DNA from: Chloroflexota bacterium
Lineage (GTDB): Bacteria; Chloroflexota; Chloroflexia; Thermomicrobiales; JADLAZ01
Assembly: GCA_020849725.1 (NCBI GenBank)
Contig: JADLAZ010000007.1
Coordinates: 25,665-89,664, forward strand
DNA: 64,000 nt
Reading direction: 5' to 3'
Positions 1-8,842 of this stretch are shown piece by piece (position 1 is the first letter of the stretch; each line of letters opens with the position of its first letter). The notes below the pieces were generated by a model, which had not been told where the DNA came from, ran no database searches, and saw only the letters and a program-made list of their open reading frames with translations. The position numbers and the translations under genes are program-made.

Positions 1-864
1 CATCGCCGGGTCGAGCTTGGGGGCGATCAGCAGCTTGGAGAAGGTCAGCAGTGGGATGAAGTAGTCGCGCCAATCGCGGCCGATGACGCCGTCGATGACG
101 TCGCGGCGGGCCGCCTCGTCGGTGTCGCCGATGTAGACGTCGCGGGCGATGCGCCAGATAGCGCGGTCGGTGGGTCGGCCGGCGCGGGCGGCGCTGTCGG
201 CGTAGGTCGCCCAGTGGGCCGTGAGCGTGGCTGGCGGGACGATGTTGATGCTCATCGGGATCCAGCCGCGCTCGCCGGCCAGCGTCAGCATGTCGGAGCG
301 CGGGCCGATGCCGGCGACGCCGATGGGCGGGTGCGGCTGCTGGTAGGGCCGCAGGTGCAGATCGACACCGATGGTGTCGTTGCGCTCGGGCACGCGGAAG
401 CGCCAGCGGTCGTGGGCGCGCAGGCCGGGCTGGGGATTGCCCCACAGCTCCAGCACGCCGTCAAGGATCTCGCGCGTCAGCCGGCGCTGCTCGAAATTGG
501 CGGTATCGATGTCGAACAAGTCGAAGTCGCCAGGGAAGCCGCCCGAGCCGATGCCCCAGTGCAGCCGGCCGCGCGCCATCTGGTCGAGCTGGGCGATGCG
601 CTGGGCCAGGATGAGTGGGTCATGGTTGGGCAGGCAAGAGACGCCGGTGCCGAGGATGATGTTGCTGGTGCGGCCGAGCGCCTGGGCGATGAACAGGTCG
701 GGGCAGGGGATGTTCTCCCAGACGGAGGTAAAGTGCTCACCGATCCAGGCCTCGCGATAGCCGAGGCGGTCGAGCGTGACGATCTGCTCTAGGTCGTGGG
801 CGAGCGTCGCGGCGATGTCGGAGCCGGGCGGATGCAGCGGCATCGTGAAGTAGCCGAGGTCCAT
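1..864 (-). CDS. LLM class flavin-dependent oxidoreductase (3' end outside window)
   Basis: Reading leftward from an ATG at 864, an uninterrupted frame of 288 codons runs off the window edge, so the C-terminus is missing. The N-terminus MDLGYFTMPLHPP, followed by EAWIGEHF at about residue 39 and GTGVSCLPNHDPL at about residue 72, is typical of bacterial-luciferase-like (LLM) TIM-barrel monooxygenases that use reduced flavin. A GIGSGGFPGDFDLF segment and an HPPIGVAGIGP segment fit the phosphate-binding and C-terminal parts of the barrel. A GGAGGA Shine-Dalgarno sits 6 bases before the start. The substrate cannot be inferred; such proteins oxidise alkanes, ketones, aldehydes or organosulfur compounds. 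No partner flavin reductase is visible in the window. Confidence 0.9.
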   Translation of the reverse strand, partial: MDLGYFTMPLHPPGSDIAATLAHDLEQIVTLDRLGYREAWIGEHFTSVWENIPCPDLFIAQALGRTSNIILGTGVSCLPNHDPLILAQRIAQLDQMARGRLHWGIGSGGFPGDFDLFDIDTANFEQRRLTREILDGVLELWGNPQPGLRAHDRWRFRVPERNDTIGVDLHLRPYQQPHPPIGVAGIGPRSDMLTLAGERGWIPMSINIVPPATLTAHWATYADSAARAGRPTDRAIWRIARDVYIGDTDEAARRDVIDGVIGRDWRDYFIPLLTFSKLLIAPKLDPAM

Positions 865-1288
865 AGCTGTCCTCCGTCCTCAGCGACGACCATCAATCGG
901 CGGCGCGCGTGGGCACGCGGCACTCTATCACCAGCTGCGAATCAGCGCCACCTGTCGCACCGTGCCGGCAGGGCGATTCCAAAGTCGCAAATAGGGTGGT
1001 CCAAAGGGTACACTGCCGGGTCGTGCCTCTCACAGCCAGACCTGGAAGACGTGCCCCAGGGACCGCTCGGCGTCTACCAGCGTGCACGCGGCCCTCGTCG
1101 CCGTGCCTGACCCCATCGCGCCCGTGGTCAGCGCTCTTCCTGGCCTTCACTATCGGACAGAAACGGTCACGATCATGTCATGGTCGACAACCGCGCTAAT
1201 TGCCTCTGCCGGCGTTCCGACCCGCCGGACTATGCTACACTCGGCACGCCACCGGGTCTGGAATTGCCGTGGTAGGAGAGGAGAGGCA
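865..1288. other. Intergenic region between divergent genes
   Basis: This 424-base divergent spacer holds no convincing gene. It contains two TACACT -10-like hexamers on the plus strand (1009-1014 and 1236-1241). The second is preceded by TGC and is listed separately. The small frames across the stretch have no ribosome binding site and no recognisable protein. Confidence 0.5.
1233..1241 (+). promoter_or_regulatory. Extended -10 promoter element (TGCTACACT)
   Basis: A TGC immediately precedes TACACT, ending 47 bases before the ATG of the small gene at 1289. No good -35 hexamer stands at 16-18 bases, as expected for an extended -10 promoter. The same motif recurs elsewhere in the window in the correct orientation. 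Confidence 0.5.
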
Positions 1289-1549
1289 ATGGCATCTGTT
1301 CGCAAGCTCTCAACCGACGAGGTTCAGCGACTGCGACGTCGCGGCACTCGCGTCGATCTCACTCCTTATGAGGCCGATCTGCGCGAGCTTAGTCCCGGCG
1401 ATTGGGGCTTGATTCAGCTCGAAGAGACGGATAAGGTGCCGACCGTCAAGCGACGCTACACCACCGCGGCCAAGAACCAGGGCAAGAGCCTGGTTTACAA
1501 GCGCAAGCGCAACGGCACGATCCCGTTTGAGGTGCGCGCCGGCAGCTAA
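1289..1549 (+). CDS. Small basic protein of unknown function (86 aa)
   Basis: The frame stays open upstream to 1082, but the ATG at 1289 is preceded by a strong GGAGAGGAGAGG purine run and lies just below an extended -10 element, so this start is chosen. The product is highly charged and basic, beginning MASVRKLSTDEVQRLRRRG and ending in a KRKRNGTIPFEVR segment. No membrane segment or cysteine pair is present. It has the look of a small conserved hypothetical, possibly a nucleic-acid-binding protein, but that is only inferred from its charge. It stands alone, convergent with the secreted protein downstream. Confidence 0.6.
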   Translation: MASVRKLSTDEVQRLRRRGTRVDLTPYEADLRELSPGDWGLIQLEETDKVPTVKRRYTTAAKNQGKSLVYKRKRNGTIPFEVRAGS

Positions 1550-1612
1550 CTGACCGCGCCGCCGGTCAATCGAGACGAGCGGCGCGATCGGCACGCCGGG
1601 CGCCCGCCACCA

Positions 1613-2587
1613 TCAGCGCCTGGCCGCGATGCCCCGCCCCGCCGAGCTGTCGCGGCAGGTTGGCAGGGTGCGCCCATCGACCCGCACGCTGCTGTCCAGG
1701 CGCGCGGCCAGGGTGAACGCTCGTGCGCTGGTGCGGACGTCGGTGACGACGATGATGTCCTGGTAGTCCTCGCTGCCGGCCAGCCTCGGCGGGCCGAAGA
1801 TAACGATCTCACCGCGCTGATCAAAATAGGAGAACGCCACCGGCCGTGGTGACGGCAACCGCCGCCCCCGGCCAAGATACGTGGCCGGCGTGCCATCGGC
1901 CAGCATCACCCGCACGACGCGCTCCCGGCCCGGCGTCAGCGTGAGGCGGACGACCGGCCGGCTCATCGCCGGGTGGGGAGCGACCACCAGCAGGTGATAG
2001 AAACGCTCGCCAAGTCGCCCATAGACAACCGGCGCACGACCGCGGGCATCGATCGCGAGCCGGCTGCCAGCCCACGGACCCTTGACTGGACCGGCCAGCC
2101 GCTCCGGCGCGTGCACTGGCCCCCCCGCTGAACCGACGCCGACGATCGTGTCGATCACGCCGCCCCCGGGACACCGATTGCCGAACGTGTCGAACCCGAA
2201 GTTGGCCGGCCTGGCCTCGGCGCCGGCCTGTGGATCGACCTGGCGGCAGCGCGGCGTCGTTCTGGTCCAGGGCGGCGCCCCGGCCAGGCAGACCCGGGCC
2301 GGACCGGCGACGAAGGTCTGCAGCCGAAAGACGCCGCCAGCGTCGGTGCGCGCGCGTGGCTCGCGCTCGCCCAGCTGACCGTCGCCATCACGGTCAATAA
2401 ACGCGACCAGGCCGGCGATGCCGGCCTCATCCGGCTCGGCCGCACCGCTGCGATTGGCATCGCGCACCGCTCGGCCAACCAGCGTGGCGACGGCGTCATC
2501 GGCACTGGCCGGTGAAGCGCCGCCGAGGCCCAGATGCATCGACATGAGCAGCAGCGCCGCGACCGCGGCGCACCCAGCGCGTTGCAC
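1613..2587 (-). CDS. Secreted protein with SdrD-B/EF-hand-like repeat and DUF4114-like C-terminus
   Basis: A GTG at 2587 preceded by GGAGG at 6-base spacing gives a 324-residue protein that starts directly with a signal peptide (basic start, hydrophobic AAVAALLLMSMHLGLGG, then ASPASA). An upstream ATG at 2623 is in frame but has no ribosome binding site. After the signal comes a segment of the Cna-B/SdrD-B type (DANRSGAAEPDEAGIAG) containing DRDGDGQLGEREP, which fits a calcium-binding EF-hand loop. The C-terminal part has FSYFDQRGEIVIF followed by EDYQDIIVVTD, resembling the DUF4114 pattern. Probably an extracellular protein of unknown role. It converges with the small gene at 1289. Confidence 0.7.
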   Translation of the reverse strand: MQRAGCAAVAALLLMSMHLGLGGASPASADDAVATLVGRAVRDANRSGAAEPDEAGIAGLVAFIDRDGDGQLGEREPRARTDAGGVFRLQTFVAGPARVCLAGAPPWTRTTPRCRQVDPQAGAEARPANFGFDTFGNRCPGGGVIDTIVGVGSAGGPVHAPERLAGPVKGPWAGSRLAIDARGRAPVVYGRLGERFYHLLVVAPHPAMSRPVVRLTLTPGRERVVRVMLADGTPATYLGRGRRLPSPRPVAFSYFDQRGEIVIFGPPRLAGSEDYQDIIVVTDVRTSARAFTLAARLDSSVRVDGRTLPTCRDSSAGRGIAARR

Positions 2588-2766
2588 GTCACCCCTCCGG
2601 CTGCTCAGTCTAGCGCAACGCATGCTGCCTGTCGACGGCTGGCTGCCGGCGCGGCGCCCAGCGCTGCCCCCACATGCCCACGCCCACCCACCGGCGCCGG
2701 CCGTCTGACGGCCTCGGTCAGCCGCTCGCCTGTAACGTCGTGGCCTGCGGCCGTGACTGCACGAGT

Positions 2767-3050
2767 ATGCGGGACCACGCCACGGACCAACCGGGGCCGC
2801 GTGGAACCGATCATGTCACGCAGAGGGACGGCCCGCAGCACGCCCATCGGTTGATCCGACAGCCGGTCCTCGTGGTGGCGCTCGTCGCGCTCGTCATCGC
2901 GGCGGCGCCAGTGGCCTGGCGTCTGGGCTCGCCGCTGCTCATCAATTATGTCCTGCCGCCCGACCTCAACTGGACGCCTTCCGCTCGATCGTGGTTTACT
3001 GCACGCCGTACCGCGCCGTCTTCAGCACGGCGGAACTGCGGCCCGTGTAG
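2767..3050 (+). pseudogene. Decayed DM13-domain membrane protein (internal deletion plus frameshift)
   Basis: One frame encodes a transmembrane helix (VLVVALVALVIAAAPVAWRL) followed by GSPLLIN, the usual N-terminal head of bacterial DM13 proteins, and then NYVLPPDLNW. After that point a different frame continues with DAFRSIVVYCTPYRAVFS and TAELRPV, then TAG at 3048. That matches the C-terminal end of a DM13 domain (YRSVVIYC...F...A.L). Restoring one G in the TGGACG at about 2981 joins the two parts in frame. The central part of the domain is missing. No ribosome binding site is seen, so the start shown is only the nearest ATG. Identification is from memory of the family. Confidence 0.5.
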
Positions 3051-3094
3051 CACGAGCCGGCGCGGAGTTAGGCAATCGGACACGGAGGCGCGGG

Positions 3095-4492
3095 ATGGAT
3101 GAGCTGGTCGAGTGGCTGGACGAGCGCAAGCAGCGCTTCATCCGCATGGCCGATCAGATCTGGGCACAGCCGCAGGTCGCGCTTCAGGAGACCTTCGCCT
3201 GTCAGCTCCAGATCGACGACCTGATGGCCGACGGCTTCCGCATCACGCGCAACGTCGGCGGCATGCCGACCGCCTTCGTCGCCGAGTGGGGCCAGGGCGA
3301 CCCGATCATCGGCTTCCTGGGCGAGTACGACGCCCTGCCCGAGCTGTCGCAGCACAACCAGCCGACCCAGGCGCCGATCGTCTCGCGCGGCCCTGGCCAC
3401 GGCTGCGGCCACAACCTGCTCGGCACGGCCAGCCTGGCGGCGGCCTCGGCGCTCAAGGCCTGGCTGGCGGCGAGTGGACGGGCGGGGACGGTGCGCTACT
3501 ACGGCTGTCCGGCTGAGGAGACGCTGCTGGGCAAGACCTACATGGCACGCGATGGCGTCTTTGACAACCTGGACGCCGCCATCACCTGGCATCCCGGCGG
3601 CGGCACCGGCGTCATGCGCAGCACGACGCTGGCGATGGACAACCTCAAGTTCCGCTTCTTCGGCCGCGCTGCCCACGCCGGCGTGTCGCCGGAGGCGGGC
3701 CGCTCGGCGCTCGACGCGGTCGAGTTGATGAACGCCGGTGTCAATTTCCTGCGCGAGCATGTACCCAGCACGGTGCGCATGCATTACGTCATCACCAACG
3801 GCGGCAGCGCGCCAAACATCGTGCCGGCTGAGGCCGAAGTCTGGTACTTCGTGCGCGCACCGCAGCGTCACGAGGTCGAGAGCGTGACGGCGCGCGTGCG
3901 CCAGATTGCCCAGGGCGCGGCGCTGATGACCGGCACCCGCGTCGAGGAAGCGTATCTCAGCGGTTGCTACAACATGCTGCCGAACGCGACGCTGATCGAC
4001 GTTGCCGACGCGGTGTTGCACGATCTGGCCCCCCTCACCTTCACCGCCGCCGAGCAAGCCTACGCCCAGCAGATCATCGACGGCTATTCGGCGGAGATCC
4101 GCGAGCAGGTGCTGACGACCGGCCATGTGCCGCCTGGCTGGTGGGATCGACCACTATGCGGCGACATCATGCCCGCGCGCCCCATGGGCGAGTTGATGCC
4201 CGGCTCGTCCGAGGTTGGCGACGTCAGTTGGATCGCGCCGACGGTGTGGGTGTCGGCGGCGACGTGGGCGCTGGGCGTGCCGGGGCACAGTTGGGGCGTC
4301 ACCGCCACCGGAGCTATGTCGATCGGCCACAAGGGCATGCTCCACGCGGCCCAGGCGATGGCCGGCATCGCGACACGGCTGGTAGTCGAGCCGGACCGGC
4401 TGGCGCAGGCGCGCGCCGAATTCGCCGCCGCCACCGCCGGCCGCCCCTACACCAGTCCGCTGCCGCCCGGCCAGCCGCCCCCGCTGCCCTGA
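3095..4492 (+). CDS. M20 family amidohydrolase (AbgB-like metallopeptidase)
   Basis: The ATG at 3095 has GGAGG 6 bases upstream and gives 465 residues. The product matches M20 di-zinc amidohydrolases close to the AbgB (p-aminobenzoyl-glutamate hydrolase) group. FLGEYDALPELS near residue 75 supplies the metal-binding Asp. GHGCGHNLLG near 102 supplies His and neighbouring residues. CPAEET near 140 carries the Glu pair, one catalytic base and one ligand, and WHPGG near 169 carries a His. The lid/dimerisation domain contains FFGRAAHAGVSPEAGRSALD. The likely reaction is hydrolysis of an N-acyl amide or small peptide in the cytoplasm. An MFS carrier follows 143 bases later on the same strand, so uptake plus cleavage of one compound is possible but unproven. 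Confidence 0.9.
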   Translation: MDELVEWLDERKQRFIRMADQIWAQPQVALQETFACQLQIDDLMADGFRITRNVGGMPTAFVAEWGQGDPIIGFLGEYDALPELSQHNQPTQAPIVSRGPGHGCGHNLLGTASLAAASALKAWLAASGRAGTVRYYGCPAEETLLGKTYMARDGVFDNLDAAITWHPGGGTGVMRSTTLAMDNLKFRFFGRAAHAGVSPEAGRSALDAVELMNAGVNFLREHVPSTVRMHYVITNGGSAPNIVPAEAEVWYFVRAPQRHEVESVTARVRQIAQGAALMTGTRVEEAYLSGCYNMLPNATLIDVADAVLHDLAPLTFTAAEQAYAQQIIDGYSAEIREQVLTTGHVPPGWWDRPLCGDIMPARPMGELMPGSSEVGDVSWIAPTVWVSAATWALGVPGHSWGVTATGAMSIGHKGMLHAAQAMAGIATRLVVEPDRLAQARAEFAAATAGRPYTSPLPPGQPPPLP

Positions 4493-4550
4493 CGTCTATA
4501 CGCAGACGATGCGGCCCGTTCCAGCACGGCACACCCACAGGAATAGCGAT

Positions 4551-4608
4551 CCCTCGCGGTTGTTGTAGACCGTGAGGGTACGATACAGGCTCGGGATACC
4601 CTCGCGGT
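4551..4608 (+). promoter_or_regulatory. Attenuator-like leader with two competing hairpins
   Basis: Three related arms lie upstream of the MFS gene: CCCTCGCGGT (4551-4560), ACCGTGAGGGTA (4569-4580) and TACCCTCGCGGT (4597-4608). The middle arm can pair with the first (10 pairs, 8-base loop) or with the third (12 pairs including one G-U, 16-base loop), so the two structures exclude each other. This is the architecture of a switch or attenuator. No U-run follows and no known riboswitch class is recognised. Confidence 0.4.
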
Positions 4609-4635
4609 CGTGGTGATGCGGCTCAGGAGTGGTCA

Positions 4636-5880
4636 GTGCAGCGGTTGATCGGCGGTCGGTTCTACTATGGCTGGGTTGTCGTCGGCATCACCTGCTTGAC
4701 GCTCATTGTGGCGTCTGGCCTGGGGTCCTCGCGCAGCGTATTTATGGTGGCGATCGAGGGCGAGCTGGGTTGGAGCCGGGCGACGCTGGCGTTCGCCGTC
4801 TCCATCGGTTTGCTGTTGTATGGACTGGTCGGGCCGCTGGCCGGCCGCCTGATCGATCGGTTCGGCCCGAAGCTGGTGATGGTGGCTGGCATGGGGTTGG
4901 CCGGCGTCAGCATGTTCGTCAGTGCTGCCATGACCGAGCAATGGCAGCTGAATGTCTTCTGGGGTCTGCTCAGCGGCATCGGCACCGGCCTGGCTGCGGC
5001 CGTGCTGGGCGCGACCGTCGCCAGCCGTTGGTTCGTGGCGCGGCGTGGCCTGGTGCTGGGCATCTTCGGCGGCGCGACCTCGGCTGGCCAGCTTATCTTC
5101 GTTCCGTTGCTGATGACCTCGCTGCTCGTCATCGGCTGGCGTCAGTCGACGCTGATCCTCGGCGCCATCGCGCTCGCCGTCCTGGTTCCCATCACCCTAT
5201 TGATGAAGGACGATCCGGCGCAGATCGGGCTGGAGCCGTATGGCGGCCGGCCGCCGCAGCCGGCGGCGGCGACGATGGGCGGCGTCATGCTGCGGGCGCT
5301 GCGGACGCCGGAGTTCTGGCTGCTAGCCGGCAGCTTCTTCGTCTGCGGCGCGACCTCGGCCGGCATCGTCGGCACGCACTTCATTCCGCACTCACTCGAC
5401 CACGGCATCGCCGAGGCGACGGCCGCCGGCGCACTGGCGCTGATGGGGGCGATGAACTTCATCGGCACCGTCGGCTCCGGCTGGCTGACCGACCGTGTCG
5501 ACCCACGCAAGCTGCTGGCGATCTACTACACGTTCCGGGGCGTGTCGCTGCTGGCGCTACCGTTCATTACGCATGAGTGGGGGCTGATCTTCTTCGCCAT
5601 CCTGTTCGGGCTGGACTACATCGCCACCGTGCCACCGACAGTGACGCTGGTGGCGACGACCTTTGGCCGGCACAACGTCGGCTCGGTCTTCGGTTGGGTC
5701 TTCTTCTCCCATCAGGTCGGCGCGGCCTCGCTCGCCTTCGCCGGCGGCTGGATGCGCGTCACCTTCGGCGACTATCAGTTCGCATTCATCGCCGCCGGCC
5801 TGCTCGCAATGATCGGCGGCGGCCTGGCGATGCTGGTCAACCGGCGCGCGCCCGCGCCGACACCGGCCGTGGCCGCGTAG
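4636..5880 (+). CDS. MFS transporter
   Basis: A GTG at 4636 with GGAG 6 bases upstream gives a 414-residue protein with about 12 hydrophobic helices. The start [20 protein letters not shown] and the loop [15 protein letters not shown] between helices 2 and 3 (motif A of the major facilitator superfamily) place it near the oxalate/formate-antiporter-type and monocarboxylate-type carriers. The second half repeats the motif as [15 protein letters not shown]. The substrate is not deducible, though organic acids are common for this subgroup. The gene lies downstream of the M20 amidohydrolase with a structured spacer between them, and converges with purQ. Confidence 0.88.
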   Translation: MQRLIGGRFYYGWVVVGITCLTLIVASGLGSSRSVFMVAIEGELGWSRATLAFAVSIGLLLYGLVGPLAGRLIDRFGPKLVMVAGMGLAGVSMFVSAAMTEQWQLNVFWGLLSGIGTGLAAAVLGATVASRWFVARRGLVLGIFGGATSAGQLIFVPLLMTSLLVIGWRQSTLILGAIALAVLVPITLLMKDDPAQIGLEPYGGRPPQPAAATMGGVMLRALRTPEFWLLAGSFFVCGATSAGIVGTHFIPHSLDHGIAEATAAGALALMGAMNFIGTVGSGWLTDRVDPRKLLAIYYTFRGVSLLALPFITHEWGLIFFAILFGLDYIATVPPTVTLVATTFGRHNVGSVFGWVFFSHQVGAASLAFAGGWMRVTFGDYQFAFIAAGLLAMIGGGLAMLVNRRAPAPTPAVAA

Positions 5881-6030
5881 GCTGCGCTCGAGCGCCTCAT
5901 CCGATTGCTGCCGGCAACATTCGTCGGCAGGTCGCCTGGCGCCTGGACCGCGCTTCAGCGGCCTGCCGGGCACGATTCACCCGTCCAGCGCCATCGCTCA
6001 CGCGCTAGCGGCACGACCATGCGCCCCCTA

Positions 6031-6729
6031 TCAGGCAGCCGCCACCACCGCTGCCACGAGCGACGCCAGCACCAGCCGGCCATCACCGTTGCCCAGCAGC
6101 ACGTCGGCGTCACGCTCCGGGTGGGGCATCATGCCGACGACGTTGCGGGCGGCATTGCAGATGCCGGCGATATTGTGCAGCGAGCCGTTGGGATTGGCCG
6201 CGGCCGTCACCGCGCCGCTCGGGTCGCAGTAGCGCAGGATGATCCTGTTCTCGGCCTCCAACGCGGCCACCGTCGCCGGATCGGCGAAGTAGCAGCCCTC
6301 GCCATGGGCGATCGGGAGGCGCAGCACGCGGCCCGGCGCGATAGCCGCCGTCCAGGGCGTGTCGCTGCGCTCGACGACGACATCGACCCGGCGGCAGACG
6401 AATCGCAGGCTATCGTTACGCACCAGCGCGCCCGGCAGGAGACCGGCCTCGCACAGCACCTGGAAGCCGTTGCAGATGCCCAGCACAGGGCGGCCGGCGC
6501 GGACAAAGTCGTCCACCGCCGCCATCACCGGCGAGAAGCGGGCGATGGCGCCAGTGCGCAGGTAGTCGCCATGCGCAAAGCCGCCCGGCAGCACCAGCGC
6601 ATCATAGCCGGCGACGGCGGTTTCGGTGTGCCAGATCAGGTCGACGGTCGCGCCCAGCGTCGCCTGGAGCGCGTGCTGCGCATCGTGGTCGCCGTTGCTG
6701 CCCGGAAAGACGATCACCCCGATCTTCAC
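6031..6729 (-). CDS. purQ: Phosphoribosylformylglycinamidine synthase subunit PurQ
   Basis: A GTG at 6729 preceded by GGGAGGG gives 232 residues, the usual PurQ length. It is the glutaminase subunit that feeds ammonia to PurL for conversion of FGAR to FGAM in purine synthesis. The N-terminus [15 protein letters not shown] is diagnostic. [15 protein letters not shown] near residue 85 carries the catalytic Cys, and [11 protein letters not shown] near 210 carries the catalytic His and Glu. purS and purL, its usual partners, are not adjacent here: the upstream neighbour is a divergent hydrolase and the downstream one a convergent carrier. A TATACT -10 hexamer lies 42 bases upstream. Confidence 0.95.
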   Translation of the reverse strand: MKIGVIVFPGSNGDHDAQHALQATLGATVDLIWHTETAVAGYDALVLPGGFAHGDYLRTGAIARFSPVMAAVDDFVRAGRPVLGICNGFQVLCEAGLLPGALVRNDSLRFVCRRVDVVVERSDTPWTAAIAPGRVLRLPIAHGEGCYFADPATVAALEAENRIILRYCDPSGAVTAAANPNGSLHNIAGICNAARNVVGMMPHPERDADVLLGNGDGRLVLASLVAAVVAAA

Positions 6730-6770
6730 GTCGCTGCCCTCCCATCGCCGGTGCACGCCGTTCCCTGCAT

Positions 6771-6776
6771 AGTATA
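6771..6776 (-). promoter_or_regulatory. -10 element TATACT upstream of purQ
   Basis: On the minus strand TATACT occupies 6776-6771, 42 bases before the purQ GTG. It is not preceded by TG at the extended position and no clear -35 is present. Confidence 0.35.
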
Positions 6777-6883
6777 CGCTGCGGCGGTCCACCGGCCGCG
6801 CGGGCTGGAAGGCGCCGAGGCGGCGGAGTAGACTGCGAACCCGGCCCCACGCCCGACCACCCCGTGCGAAGGAGCATGCCACC

Positions 6884-8329
6884 ATGATCACCCGCATCGC
6901 ACCACCCGCCTCCCGGCTGCGCGCCGGCCACCGCCGGATCGACATCACGCCGCCGGTCGGCATCTACCACCGGCTGTGGGGCGCCGCTCGCCACGATCGC
7001 GCCAGCGGTGTCCATCGACCGATCCTGGCCGATGTGCTGGCGCTGGCGCCGCTGGCCGGAGACGGGCCACCATTGGTCCGGGTGCAGACTGACTTGTGCG
7101 GGCTGGTGACGCCGCAGCACGAGGCGCTAGCGGCCGCCATCGCCACCGCTTGCGGCGTGGCGCGCGACCGCATCGTGCTGGGCTACTCGCACAGCCACTC
7201 CTCCGGCTGGTACGTGCCCGATCGCATCCCGCTGCCGGGCGGTGAGCACATCCTGCCCTATCTCGAGCGGCTGAGCGCGCTCGCCAGCGCGGCCGCCGCC
7301 GACGCACTGGCCGCCATGCAGCCGGCGACGATCACCTACGCCACCGGCCGCTGCACGATGGCCGCCAACCGCGACTGCTGGGACGACACGCGCCAGATCT
7401 ACGTCTGCGGCTACGCACCCGACCAGCCGGCCGACGACACGCTGCTGCTCGGCCGGGTGACCGGCAATGACGGCCGGCTGCTGGCGACGCTCGTCAACTA
7501 CGCCTGCCATCCAACGACGCTCGCCTGGGAGAATAGCCTGCTCAGCCCCGACTTCGCCGGCGCGATGCGGGCGACGGTCGAGGCGGCGACCGGCGCGCCG
7601 TGCGTCTACTTTCAGGGGACGTGCGGCGATCTCGGCCCGCGCCACGGCTTCGTCGGCGACACCGCCGTCGCCGATCAGAACGGCCGTGAGCTGGGCTACG
7701 CCGCGCTGGCGACGCTGGAGCGGCTCGGCCCGCCAGGCACGGCCTTCACCTACACCGGCCCGGTCGTGTCGGGCGCGACCCTCGGCGTCTGGGCGCACCG
7801 ACCACTCGATGAGGACGAGTTGACACGGCAGGCGACCATGGCCGGCGGCACGCACACCGTCGAGCTGCCGGTCAAGGAGCGCCCGTCACCTGCTGCGCTG
7901 CGAACGGAGCTGGCGGACTGGGAGGCCCGCCAGCACACCGCTGACGCCGCTGGCGACATCCAGGCTGCTCGCGATGCTGGCGCGCGGGCCGAGCGCGCCC
8001 GCCGCTGGCTGGCCCGCCTGGAGGGTGTCGCCGGCCCTACCTACACGTTCCATTTCTCGGTCCACCGGCTCGGTGACGCCGTCTGGATTACCTGTGGCGC
8101 TGAGCCATACAGCCTGCTGCAGGTCGAGCTGCGCCGCCGCTTCCCCGACCAGGCACTCATAATCTCGCCCCTGAATGGCGACTTCCAGGTAGCTTACCTG
8201 CTGCCGCGCGACCGCTATGGCCGCGGCCTCTATCAGGAGGAGCCATCCAGCCTGGCCCCCGGCAGCCTGGAGACGCTCATCGACGCTATCAGCACCGTCA
8301 TCCGTGATGAGATGAGCCCCTCACCCTAG
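6884..8329 (+). CDS. Neutral/alkaline ceramidase-like hydrolase (N-terminal-domain type)
   Basis: The ATG at 6884 is preceded by AAGGAG. The 481-residue product resembles the catalytic N-terminal domain of neutral/alkaline non-lysosomal ceramidases and related bacterial proteins of unknown substrate. The features seen are RIDITPPVG near residue 15, [11 protein letters not shown] near 99 (the HxHS-type metal and catalytic region), [12 protein letters not shown] near 203 (the second His) and [13 protein letters not shown] near 244. There is no signal peptide, so a cytoplasmic site is likely. It is much shorter than full ceramidases (about 650 residues), and lacks their C-terminal Ig-like domain. 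It is divergent from purQ. A palindromic element begins at its stop codon. Confidence 0.75.
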   Translation: MITRIAPPASRLRAGHRRIDITPPVGIYHRLWGAARHDRASGVHRPILADVLALAPLAGDGPPLVRVQTDLCGLVTPQHEALAAAIATACGVARDRIVLGYSHSHSSGWYVPDRIPLPGGEHILPYLERLSALASAAAADALAAMQPATITYATGRCTMAANRDCWDDTRQIYVCGYAPDQPADDTLLLGRVTGNDGRLLATLVNYACHPTTLAWENSLLSPDFAGAMRATVEAATGAPCVYFQGTCGDLGPRHGFVGDTAVADQNGRELGYAALATLERLGPPGTAFTYTGPVVSGATLGVWAHRPLDEDELTRQATMAGGTHTVELPVKERPSPAALRTELADWEARQHTADAAGDIQAARDAGARAERARRWLARLEGVAGPTYTFHFSVHRLGDAVWITCGAEPYSLLQVELRRRFPDQALIISPLNGDFQVAYLLPRDRYGRGLYQEEPSSLAPGSLETLIDAISTVIRDEMSPSP

Positions 8330-8408
8330 CCCTTTCCCTCTGGGAGAGGGGACCGGCCGCACCGCACCAGTGCCAGCTCTATCTTTCTGAAAGAGTTAGG
8401 GTGATAGT
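8317..8408. repeat. REP/BIME-like paired palindromic element, copy 1
   Basis: A left unit (8317-8350, CCCCTCACCCTAGCCCTTTC then CCTCTGGGAGAGGG) forms a nine-pair hairpin. An inverted second unit at 8381-8408 reads, on the minus strand, TATCACCCTAACTCTTTC. The two share TCACCCTARCYCTTTC. The left unit overlaps the stop codon of the hydrolase and may terminate it. Related copies lie at 16404-16508 and 22800-22836. Confidence 0.55.
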
Positions 8409-8438
8409 ATTTTATCATCGCACAGCGCTCAATACTCA

Positions 8439-8825
8439 TCACTGCCCCTCATCGAGTTCGCGCCAGACCTGCTCCATCAGGTCGAGGCCACCGAGCGTGG
8501 CGGGAAAGCCGCCGTAGACGGCCATCTGCGTGATGACCTCCTGGATCTCGGCGCGGGTGGCGCCAGCGCCAAGCGCGGCCAGCATGTGGGTGCGCAGTTG
8601 GGCGTTGCGGCCGATGACGGTCAGGGCAGCGACAGCGCACAGCTCGCGCGTGCGCTGGTCGAGGATGTCGCGGGCGTAGAGGCCGCCGTAGATGACATCC
8701 TCGACGATCGCGCGCAACTCCGGGTCGAGGCGCTGCAGTTGCGCCAGCCGCCGCTGGCCGTGGCCGCGGAACATCTGCTCGACTACTGCCCTCGCCTTGG
8801 GGTTCTGAACCTCGTAGTCAGCCAT
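8439..8825 (-). CDS. Carboxymuconolactone decarboxylase (CMD) family protein
   Basis: The 128-residue product starts MADYEVQNPKARAVVEQMF. It has the alpha-helical CMD/AhpD fold with RTRELCAVAALTVIGRNAQL and HMLAALGAGATRAEIQEVI. The single Cys in ELCAVAAL is not the CxxC of peroxidase-type AhpD, so it is closer to the gamma-carboxymuconolactone decarboxylase group. It starts 17 bases after the stop of the 3-hydroxyacyl-CoA dehydrogenase, so the two are very probably one transcript. The pairing suggests degradation of a cyclic or hydroxy acid, though the exact reaction is unknown. Confidence 0.85.
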   Translation of the reverse strand: MADYEVQNPKARAVVEQMFRGHGQRRLAQLQRLDPELRAIVEDVIYGGLYARDILDQRTRELCAVAALTVIGRNAQLRTHMLAALGAGATRAEIQEVITQMAVYGGFPATLGGLDLMEQVWRELDEGQ

Positions 8826-8842
8826 GGCCTCCCCTTTCAGCG

